Program-made: the position numbers and the translations under genes
The notes under the pieces: model-generated
Told to the model about the DNA's origin: nothing
The model's input: only the letters and a program-made list of their open reading frames with translations
Database searches by the model: none
Shown: one piece after another, positions 57,401-64,000 of the stretch
How the letters are laid out: every line of letters starts with the position of its first letter
Numbering within the stretch: the first letter of the stretch is position 1
Assembly (NCBI RefSeq): GCF_010731795.1
Contig: NZ_AP022591.1
Coordinates: 372,001 to 436,000, forward strand
DNA length: 64,000 bases
From: Mycolicibacterium celeriflavum
GTDB taxonomy: Bacteria; Actinomycetota; Actinomycetes; Mycobacteriales; Mycobacteriaceae
Direction: 5' to 3'

Positions 57401-59230
57401 CTACAGGCCTAGGTCGGCCTCGAACGCGCCTTCCTCGAGCCGGCGCTTGATGGTGGTCAGGAAGCGGCCGGCGTCGGCGCCGTCGATCAGCCGGTGATCG
57501 TAGGTCAGCGGCAGGTAGCACACCGAGCGGACACCGATCGACTCGTTGCCGAACTCGTCGGAGATCACCCGGGGCCGTTTGACGATCGCGCCGGTGCCCA
57601 GCATCGCCGCTTGCGGCGGCACCAGGATCGGTGTGTCGAAAAGCGCGCCCTGGCTACCGATGTTGGTGATCGTGAAGGTTCCGCCGGACAACTCGTCGGG
57701 CTTGAGGTCGCCCGATCGTGCGCGCGCGGCGATGTCGGCGATCGCGCGGGCCAGGCCGGCCAGCGACAGGTCGCCGGCGTTCTTGATCACCGGCGAGAGA
57801 AGGCCCTGCTCCGTGTCGACCGCGAAGCCGAGGTGCTCGGCGTCGTAGTAGGTGATCTCCTTGGTTTCCTCGTTGTAACTGGCGTTGACATTCGGATGCG
57901 CCTTCAGCGCGTCCACCACCGCGATCGCGATGAACGGCAGGTACGTCAGGTTCACGCCCTCGCGCTCGGCGAAACTGGTCTTGGCCCGTGCTCGCAGCGA
58001 CACCACCCTGGTCATGTCGACCTCGTGGGTCTGTGTCAATTGCGCTGTCGCCTGCAAGGATTCGCGGGTCTTCTTCGCGGTCAGCTGCCGGATCCGGTTG
58101 GCCTTCTGCGTGGTGCCGCGCAGGTGCGCCAGCCGAGCGGACGAGGTGTCGCCGTCCGCTGAGGCCGACGCCGCGGCGGGCGAGCGACCCGGCGCTCCGG
58201 CGGGCTGTTCGGTCGAGGTCGTCGGCGCCTTGCTGGCCTCCGCCGCCGCGAGCACGTCCTGCTTGCGGATCCGTCCGCCGACGCCGGTGCCCTTGACGTT
58301 GGCGAGGTCAACGTTGTTCTCCGCGGCCAGCTTTCGCACCAGCGGGGTGACGTACGGGCCGGATTCGCTCGTGGGTTGCGGCTCGGGCTTCGATTCGGGC
58401 TCGGGCTTCGGCTTCGATTGCGGTTTCGGCTCCGGTTTGGCCTCTTGCTTCGGCTCCGGCTCGGCTTCCTGCTTGGGTTTCTCTTCTTGCTTGGGCTCCG
58501 GTTCTGGTTCTGGCTCCGGCTCCGGTTCGGGCTTCGGCTCGGGCTTGGATTCCTGCGCAGCGTCGGCATCGCCGATCTTGGCCAGCTCCCCGCCCACCTC
58601 GACGGTGTCGTCCTCCTCGGCGGTGATGGACAGCAGCGTGCCGGCCACCGGCGAGGGAATCTCGGTGTCCACCTTGTCCGTGGATACCTCGAGCAGCGGT
58701 TCGTCGACCTCGACGGTGTCGCCGACCTTCTTCAACCAGCGTGTCACCGTGCCCTCGGTGACGGACTCGCCCAGCTCGGGCATCAGCACCGGGGTCGCGT
58801 CGCCGGAAGACTTCGCAGCGGGCTTGGACTCAGGTTTGGAGTCAGACTCCGACGCGTCCTCTTCCTCGGCGGCGGGCTCGGGCTGTGACGCCGGCTCCTC
58901 GGCCGGCTTCTCCTCTTCGGCGGCCTGCTCGTCTCCGCTGGAGGCGTCCTCGTCCTGCGAGTCGTCGGAGCTCTCCGAGCCGCCGTCCTCGCCTTCGTCG
59001 CCGATGACCGCCAACTCACCGCCCACCTCAACGGTGTCGTCCTCCTGGGCGATGATCTTCTTCAGCACACCGGAAGCGGGCGCGGGAATCTCGGTGTCGA
59101 CCTTGTCGGTGGAGACTTCCAGCAGCGGCTCGTCTTGTTCGACCGTATCGCCCTCTTGCTTGAGCCACCGGGTGACAGTCCCCTCGGTGACGCTCTCGCC
59201 GAGTGCAGGCATCTGGACGGAGATGGCCAT
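57401..59230 (-). CDS. dlaT: Dihydrolipoamide acyltransferase E2 (DlaT/SucB)
   Basis: This 609-aa E2 core serves pyruvate dehydrogenase and, in M. tuberculosis, the peroxynitrite reductase complex (Rv2215, 553 aa). There are two lipoyl domains, each with [10 protein letters not shown] carrying the lipoylated Lys (about residues 43 and 187). An acidic linker lies between them. A Pro/Glu/Lys-rich linker of about 65 residues precedes the E1/E3-binding domain ([20 protein letters not shown]). The acyltransferase domain ends with [20 protein letters not shown], holding the catalytic His and Asp. The extra length over M. tuberculosis DlaT lies in the linkers. Confidence 0.95.
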   Translation of the reverse strand: MAISVQMPALGESVTEGTVTRWLKQEGDTVEQDEPLLEVSTDKVDTEIPAPASGVLKKIIAQEDDTVEVGGELAVIGDEGEDGGSESSDDSQDEDASSGDEQAAEEEKPAEEPASQPEPAAEEEDASESDSKPESKPAAKSSGDATPVLMPELGESVTEGTVTRWLKKVGDTVEVDEPLLEVSTDKVDTEIPSPVAGTLLSITAEEDDTVEVGGELAKIGDADAAQESKPEPKPEPEPEPEPEPEPKQEEKPKQEAEPEPKQEAKPEPKPQSKPKPEPESKPEPQPTSESGPYVTPLVRKLAAENNVDLANVKGTGVGGRIRKQDVLAAAEASKAPTTSTEQPAGAPGRSPAAASASADGDTSSARLAHLRGTTQKANRIRQLTAKKTRESLQATAQLTQTHEVDMTRVVSLRARAKTSFAEREGVNLTYLPFIAIAVVDALKAHPNVNASYNEETKEITYYDAEHLGFAVDTEQGLLSPVIKNAGDLSLAGLARAIADIAARARSGDLKPDELSGGTFTITNIGSQGALFDTPILVPPQAAMLGTGAIVKRPRVISDEFGNESIGVRSVCYLPLTYDHRLIDGADAGRFLTTIKRRLEEGAFEADLGL

Positions 59231-59390
59231 GTGATTGACTCCCTCGCTCCCTTGAACGGTCGGTCAGTCGTGCTGGGTCGATGTCTTCGCAACCCATCCT
59301 GTCACGTCCGGTTGCGCAGTTCGCCGCAGACCGGCTGACCCGTGGCTCTGGCACTATCGAGACAGGTGACCGAAGGGAGCACGGACGGGA

Positions 59391-59747
59391 GTGGGAGTTC
59401 TCGACAGATTTCGCCGCGGTAAGCGCGCAGGCAAGGGGACGCGTGACGACCCCGCCGCGGATCTGAACTACCTGCGCCAGTGGGTCGCCGGACACACCGG
59501 CGTGGAAGCCTTCATTGAACCGAAGACCACGGTCACCGACGTCACCGTCGTGCTGGTGGCCGCTGACGGCGAGTGGACCCGGCGCCGGGCCGGGGGAGAC
59601 GCCGGCGCCCGTCGACTGTCCGAACGGCTCAAGATCCCTGTCTACGACGTGCAGAAGGTCGGCTACCCGCAACGGATGCGCGACTACGACGAACGTCGCC
59701 GCATCGAACGCCGTCGCGCGCAACGCCGGGAGCTCGACGAGCGCTGA
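59391..59747 (+). CDS. Small conserved mycobacterial protein upstream of ephD
   Basis: GTG 59391 gives 118 aa. The N-terminus is basic (MGVLDRFRRGKRAGKGTRDD), the middle is a mixed alpha/beta segment (VEAFIEPKTTVTDVTVVLVA), and the C-terminus is a charged helix (RMRDYDERRRIERRRAQRRE). I do not recognise a fold. Similar genes next to ephD are annotated as oxidoreductase in some mycobacteria, for which I see no cofactor motif. It ends 38 bp before ephD and is probably co-transcribed. Confidence 0.8.
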   Translation: MGVLDRFRRGKRAGKGTRDDPAADLNYLRQWVAGHTGVEAFIEPKTTVTDVTVVLVAADGEWTRRRAGGDAGARRLSERLKIPVYDVQKVGYPQRMRDYDERRRIERRRAQRRELDER

Positions 59748-59785
59748 TACGGTACCGACGGTTCCGCCAAACCACTGGAGGTGTG

Positions 59786-61552
59786 ATGGGGGAGAACGCG
59801 CAGCGGTTCGTCGACAGCTCGGACGACGTGCGGATCGCGGTTCACGAAGAAGGCAACCCCGACGGCCCCACGCTGGTCCTCGTGCACGGCTGGCCGGACT
59901 CGCACGTGCTGTGGGACGGCGTCGTGCCGCTGCTGGCCGACCGGTTCCGCATCGTGCGCTACGACAACCGCGGCGTCGGTGGATCCACTGTGCCCAAGCC
60001 TGTTTCGGCCTATCGCATGTCCCGGTACGCCGATGACTTCGAAGCCGTCACCGCCGCCGTCAGCCCCGGCGAACGGGTGCACGTGCTCGCGCACGACTGG
60101 GGCTCGGCGGCCATGTGGGAGTACCTGGCCCGGCCCGGTGCGAGCGACCGCGTCGCGTCGTTCACCTCGATTTCGGGTCCCAGCATCGACCACCTCAACC
60201 GCTTCGTCATCGGCAGCCTGAGGCGTCCGTGGCGTCCGCGGGGTTTCGTTCGCGCGCTGAGCCAGTTCCTGTCCTTCTCCTACATGGGCTTCTTCTCGAT
60301 CCCGGGCATTGCACCGTTGGCCGTGCGCGGCTTCGTCGCAGACCTGGTGCGACAGATGCTGCTACTGCGCGACGGAATCCCGCCCGAGCAACTGCACCAT
60401 TCCGCGACTTACAAGGACGACGCCGCCAAGAGCGTCAAGGTCTACGGCGCCAATTACCTGGCCTCGATGAAGACGGGGCGCACGGATCATTACGTCGATG
60501 TCCCGGTGCAGCTCATCGTCAACGTCAAGGATCCGTTCGTGCGGCCGTTCGTCTACGACGACACCAAGAACTGGGTAGGGCGGCTGTGGCGCCGCGACAT
60601 CGCCGCCGGGCACTGGTCGCCGATGTCGCACCCGCACGCGATCGCACTGTCGGTCGAGCAGCTCGTCGACTTCCTCGACGGCAACCCGCCCGCGCGTGAA
60701 CTGCTGCGCGCACAGGTTCCCCGGCCACGCGAATACTTCAGCGACACACTGGTTTCCGTGACCGGCGCGGGTAGCGGCATCGGTCGCGAGACGGCGCTCG
60801 CATTCGCGCGCGAGGGCGCCGAGATCGTCGTCAGCGACGTCGACGAGGGCACCGTCAAGGAAACCGCGGCCCAGATCGCCGCCCGTGGAGGTATCGCGCA
60901 CGCCTACACCGTCGACGTGTCCGACGCCGATGCCGTCGAGCGGTTCGCCGACCGGGTGTGCGCCGAACACGGCGTGCCCGACATCGTGGTGAACAACGCG
61001 GGCGTCGGGCACGCCGGCATGTTCCTCGACACGCCGCGCGAGGAGTACGACCGTGTACTGGCCATCAACTTCGGCGGAGTTGTCAACTGCTGCAGGTCTT
61101 TCGGGCGCCGGATGGTCGACCGTGGGCTGGGCGGGCACGTCGTCAACATCTCCTCGATGGCGGCGTACTCCCCGCAGCAGTCGATGAACGCCTACGCCAC
61201 CAGCAAGGCCGCGGTGTTCATGTTCGGTGACTGTCTGCGCGCCGAGCTGGACCAGGCCGGCGTGGGGCTCACCACGGTGTGCCCCGGCGTGATCGACACC
61301 AACATCGTGCACACCACCCGGTTCGACGCGCCCGCCGGCAAGCGGGAGAAGGTCGAAGCACGCCGCGCCCAACTGGAGAAGGTGTTCGCCAAACGCCGGT
61401 ACGGCCCCGACAAGGCCGCCAACGCGATCGTCTCGGCCGTCAAGAAGAACAAGCCGATCCGCCCCGTCGCCCCGGAGGCCCACCTCCTCTACGGCGTCGC
61501 GCACCTGCTCCCGCAGGTCATGCGCAGCACCGCGCGCGGGAAGATCGTCTAG
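59786..61552 (+). CDS. ephD: Epoxide hydrolase-SDR fusion EphD
   Basis: ATG 59786, preceded by GGAGGTG, gives 588 aa. Residues 1-290 are an alpha/beta hydrolase of the epoxide-hydrolase type: VLVHGWPDSHVLWDG, nucleophile Asp in LAHDWGSAAMWE and His near GHWSPMSHPH. Residues about 305-588 are a classical SDR: SVTGAGSGIGRETALAFARE (cofactor), NNAGVGHAGM and YATSKAAVFMFG with the Tyr-x3-Lys pair. M. tuberculosis EphD (Rv2214c) has this same fusion and has been linked to mycolic-acid epoxide metabolism. Confidence 0.94.
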   Translation: MGENAQRFVDSSDDVRIAVHEEGNPDGPTLVLVHGWPDSHVLWDGVVPLLADRFRIVRYDNRGVGGSTVPKPVSAYRMSRYADDFEAVTAAVSPGERVHVLAHDWGSAAMWEYLARPGASDRVASFTSISGPSIDHLNRFVIGSLRRPWRPRGFVRALSQFLSFSYMGFFSIPGIAPLAVRGFVADLVRQMLLLRDGIPPEQLHHSATYKDDAAKSVKVYGANYLASMKTGRTDHYVDVPVQLIVNVKDPFVRPFVYDDTKNWVGRLWRRDIAAGHWSPMSHPHAIALSVEQLVDFLDGNPPARELLRAQVPRPREYFSDTLVSVTGAGSGIGRETALAFAREGAEIVVSDVDEGTVKETAAQIAARGGIAHAYTVDVSDADAVERFADRVCAEHGVPDIVVNNAGVGHAGMFLDTPREEYDRVLAINFGGVVNCCRSFGRRMVDRGLGGHVVNISSMAAYSPQQSMNAYATSKAAVFMFGDCLRAELDQAGVGLTTVCPGVIDTNIVHTTRFDAPAGKREKVEARRAQLEKVFAKRRYGPDKAANAIVSAVKKNKPIRPVAPEAHLLYGVAHLLPQVMRSTARGKIV

Positions 61553-61554
61553 CA

Positions 61555-61613
61555 CCGAAACCGACGTTTTGGCGGATCTGTGCGAGTGAAAACCGCCATT
61601 TCGTCGGCCTCGG
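61555..61613. repeat. Convergent-gene hairpin element, copy 2
   Basis: The core is CCGACG-TTT-TGGCGG (61561-61575), a 17-nt loop, then CCGCCA-TTT-CGTCGG (61593-61607). CCGA (61555-61558) and TCGG (61610-61613) can pair outside it. The layout and the TTT/TTT internal loop are the same as in the element at 53959-54011, but the distal stem bases differ in a compensatory way. It lies directly after the ephD stop and before the converging pepB stop. Confidence 0.65.
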
Positions 61614-61621
61614 CGAAGGGC

Positions 61622-63142
61622 CTACCCGCTGGCCGCTATGTCCTCCAGGACAGCGAACATCGTGCGCGTCGGCACACCGGTGCCGCCCTTGCCGGTATAG
61701 CCCCACGGACCGCCGGTGTTGTACGCCGGGCCCGCGATGTCGATGTGGGCCCACTGCACGCCGTCGGTGACGAATTCGCGCAGGTACGTGCCCGCCACCA
61801 GCATGCCGGCGTACCGCGAACCGCTGACGTTGGCCAGGTCGGCGACCGTCGACTTGAGGTCGTCCTTGAGTTCCTCGGGCAGCGGCATCGGCCACGCATT
61901 CTCGCCCACCGCCTGCGAAATCGCTGCCACCCGGTCGCGGAATTCGTCGCTGCCCATGACCCCGGGTGTGCGGGCGCCGAGCGCGACGGTCTGCGCGCCG
62001 GTCAGCGTCGAGGTCTCGATCAGGTAGTCCGGCCGGTCTTCGCCGGCCCGCACGATCGCGTCGGCCAGAATCAGCCGGCCCTCGGCGTCGGTGTTGAGCA
62101 CCTCCACGGTGATGCCGCCGTACTGGGTCAGCACGTCACCGGGGCGCTGCGCGGTGGCCGACGGCATGTTCTCGGCCATCGGCACCGTGGCGATGACGTC
62201 GATCGGCAGCTTTTGCTTTGCGGCCAGCACCACCGTGGCGATCACGGCGGCCGCCCCGCCCATGTCCGAGGTCATGTGGTGCATGTTCGGTGCCGGCTTG
62301 ATCGAGATCCCGCCGGTGTCGAACGTGATGCCCTTGCCGACCAGCGCGACACGCTTTCCTTTACGCCTGGCGCCCTTGTGGGTCAGCCGCACCAACCGCG
62401 GAGGACGGGACGAACCCTTGCCGACGCCGATGATGCCGCCGTAACCCGCCTTCTCCAACGCCTTTTCGTCGAGGATCTCAACTTGCAACCCGGTCGCCTC
62501 GCCCAAATCTTTTGCGCGCCGGGCGAATTCGACCGGGAAGAGGTGACTCGGCGGGGTGTTGACGAGGTCGCGGGCGGTGGCCACGGCGGTCGCGATGTCG
62601 GCCGCCCGCTGCGCGGCTTCCTTGGTGCCCGATTTGGTGTCCGCGGTGAGCGCGGTGATCTCGCGCAGGCCGGGGTCCTTGGGCGCGGTCTTGTCGCTGC
62701 GGAAGTCGGCGAAGCGGTAGGCGCCGAGGATCAAGCCCTCGATGGCCGCGCCCAGGTCGACGTCCGACAGTGTGGTCAGCGCCGCCTCGGTGCCGTTGAG
62801 AGAGCGGGCCGCCACTCCTGCGGCCCGGCGGATCACGTCGGCGGAGTACTGCTCCGATCGCTTGCCGAGGCCCACCGCCAGCACGCTGGCCACCGGCAGC
62901 GATGGCGCGACGACGCGGGTGATCTGCTCGCTGCCGCCTTTGGCGCCGAGCGCCTCGAGCGCACCTTCGATCTCAGTGACCGCAGCGGCGTCCAGAAAAG
63001 GGCTTGGCAGCACCTTCGCGGGGGCCTCGTCGTCACCGTTGACGACCGGCACGATCAGCACCGACGAGCCGGCTTTGCGTTTCGGCAGCGCCGAGCTGAC
63101 GGTGACGGTAGGGGCCTGGTATCCGACAGTTGCAGGGCTCAC
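61622..63142 (-). CDS. pepB: Leucyl aminopeptidase PepB (M17)
   Basis: This 506-aa two-metal aminopeptidase has the M17 signature [14 protein letters not shown] with catalytic Arg and metal-binding Asp/Glu. [20 protein letters not shown] contains the metal-binding Lys and Asp residues, and [15 protein letters not shown] is conserved. The N-terminal 170 residues form the family's less conserved macro-like domain. It is the Rv2213 homologue and lies 17 bp after the cyclase gene, same strand. Confidence 0.95.
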   Translation of the reverse strand: MSPATVGYQAPTVTVSSALPKRKAGSSVLIVPVVNGDDEAPAKVLPSPFLDAAAVTEIEGALEALGAKGGSEQITRVVAPSLPVASVLAVGLGKRSEQYSADVIRRAAGVAARSLNGTEAALTTLSDVDLGAAIEGLILGAYRFADFRSDKTAPKDPGLREITALTADTKSGTKEAAQRAADIATAVATARDLVNTPPSHLFPVEFARRAKDLGEATGLQVEILDEKALEKAGYGGIIGVGKGSSRPPRLVRLTHKGARRKGKRVALVGKGITFDTGGISIKPAPNMHHMTSDMGGAAAVIATVVLAAKQKLPIDVIATVPMAENMPSATAQRPGDVLTQYGGITVEVLNTDAEGRLILADAIVRAGEDRPDYLIETSTLTGAQTVALGARTPGVMGSDEFRDRVAAISQAVGENAWPMPLPEELKDDLKSTVADLANVSGSRYAGMLVAGTYLREFVTDGVQWAHIDIAGPAYNTGGPWGYTGKGGTGVPTRTMFAVLEDIAASG

Positions 63143-63159
63143 GAGGCCTAACCCTAGCT

Positions 63160-64000
63160 TCAGTGGGCGCCGTGCAGATCGTAGGCGGGGATGGGGGCGT
63201 CGAAGCCCTTGAGCGTCAAAGGATCCAGTCGGGTCGCAGGCCAGTCAGGCAGCTCGTCGCGGACATCGGCTGCGGCAAGGATCTGACCGGGTGCCGCGGC
63301 GCTGACAAGCCGCGCGGCCAGGTTGACCGGGTTGCCCCAGTAATCGCCGCCGATGGCCAGTACCTGCCCGTAACCGAGACCGGCGCGGACCAACAGATCG
63401 GCGTCACGTGCCTGCGGCAACTCGACAAGGTCGACGGCGACCTTCGCCAGCACCCGGGGGGTCGAGCTCACCCACATCACCTCGTCGCCGATGAACTTCA
63501 CTACCCGGCCACCGTCGGCGTGGACGAGATCGGATACCAGGCCACCGAACTCGAAAAGCAGGTCGGACAACTCGTTCGGGGTCAGCCGCTGCGTGAGAGC
63601 AGTGAACCCGGTCAGGTCGGCGAAGCCGACCCCACACACCACATTGGCCGACGCGTCACGAATGACGCCCTCGAAGTGCGTGCGGGAACTGACGAGACTG
63701 TGCCGAAAGACCACGTCCATCAGCACGTTGAACCGCTGCGTGACCTCCGCGACGGCCCGATACGCCTGAGCCGTCGTGAGCTCGTCCTGCGTGTGTGTGA
63801 TCAGAATGTCGGGCTGTGCGACGCGGAACATCGTCCCACCGGCCTCGGCGACGCGGGCCATCGACGCCCCCAGCACCCGCAGGAACGCCAGCGCCACGTC
63901 GTTACCGACGGCGGTCTTCACCCCAACCCACACTGACAACCCGTCGACATCGGTCTCGCTCAACGCGGGTTGGTCAGGATCGTTTACTCGCAGACCCATC
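63160..64000 (-). CDS. Class III adenylyl cyclase, partial (cut by right window edge)
   Basis: At least 279 C-terminal residues are visible; the M. tuberculosis homologue Rv2212 has 378 aa (from memory), so the N-terminus is outside the window. The catalytic domain contains [20 protein letters not shown] (metal-binding Asp), [14 protein letters not shown] (second Asp, substrate region) and [20 protein letters not shown] with the transition-state Asn and Arg. The preceding segment is a regulatory region which, in Rv2212, responds to fatty acids and pH. No membrane helix is seen in the visible part. Confidence 0.93.
   Translation of the reverse strand, partial: MGLRVNDPDQPALSETDVDGLSVWVGVKTAVGNDVALAFLRVLGASMARVAEAGGTMFRVAQPDILITHTQDELTTAQAYRAVAEVTQRFNVLMDVVFRHSLVSSRTHFEGVIRDASANVVCGVGFADLTGFTALTQRLTPNELSDLLFEFGGLVSDLVHADGGRVVKFIGDEVMWVSSTPRVLAKVAVDLVELPQARDADLLVRAGLGYGQVLAIGGDYWGNPVNLAARLVSAAAPGQILAAADVRDELPDWPATRLDPLTLKGFDAPIPAYDLHGAH

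Noticed and set aside
57885..59234. A 449-codon open frame on the plus strand opposite dlaT
   Set aside because: It is Ser/Gly-rich and mirrors the repetitive dlaT linker codons; the minus strand has clear lipoyl and acyltransferase domains.

Overview
The window comes from a high-GC mycobacterium, most likely a fast-growing Mycolicibacterium-type species. From about 23.98 kb to the right edge it carries, in one block, the homologues of the M. tuberculosis Rv2236c-Rv2212 interval: cobD, a SURF1 gene, ptpA, ptkA, cobC, a NIF3-family gene, a zinc-ribbon gene, the RNase H/CobC fusion, rnpB, a CYTH-CHAD gene, panB, two Hip1/CaeA-type exported hydrolases, glnA2, glnE, glnA1, lipA, lipB, dlaT, ephD, pepB and an adenylyl cyclase. 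Assignments rest on motifs and remembered synteny; no database search was possible.

Positions 1 to about 23.1 kb are an accessory island. Its left part carries a tyrosine recombinase cut by the window edge, an orphan MbcA/ParS-type antitoxin with a truncated secreted-domain gene, a large MobF relaxase-helicase (TraA), a divergent accessory gene with an oriT-like hairpin between them, and degraded sequence that includes a resolvase HTH remnant. No type IV secretion genes are visible, so the element is a relic, only mobilisable, or continues beyond the left edge. The middle part (11.6-14.8 kb) is a two-gene unit of an HTH protein and a GHKL-type ATPase. It is followed on the other strand by a 5'-truncated integrase. 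The right part (16.0-22.7 kb) looks like a defence cluster: a possible HEPN protein, an XRE-ImmA/IrrE metalloprotease overlapping a PIN-type nuclease, a 1119-aa NACHT NTPase with an N-terminal restriction-nuclease-like domain, and three small genes on the opposite strand.

The island ends at 23067-23109 in a sequence matching the 3' half of a tRNA-Val(TAC), the classic target of tyrosine integrases. A second, shorter copy of the same tRNA 3' end lies at 23900-23926, and the two copies bracket a GAF-ANTAR regulator.

The chromosomal part is organised in short overlapping operons. These are ptkA-ptpA-SURF1, cobC-NIF3-zinc ribbon-RNase H/CobC, glnA2-glnE, and dlaT-(TIGR01777)-lipB-lipA-DUF4191. 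Nitrogen genes have GlnR-like boxes upstream of glnA1 and glnA2, and glnA1 ends in a 10-bp terminator stem. Two intergenic regions between converging genes (about 53.96 and 61.56 kb) carry the same long hairpin element with compensatory stem changes. A methyltransferase at 32.5 kb and a hypothetical gene at 10.5 kb appear frameshifted.
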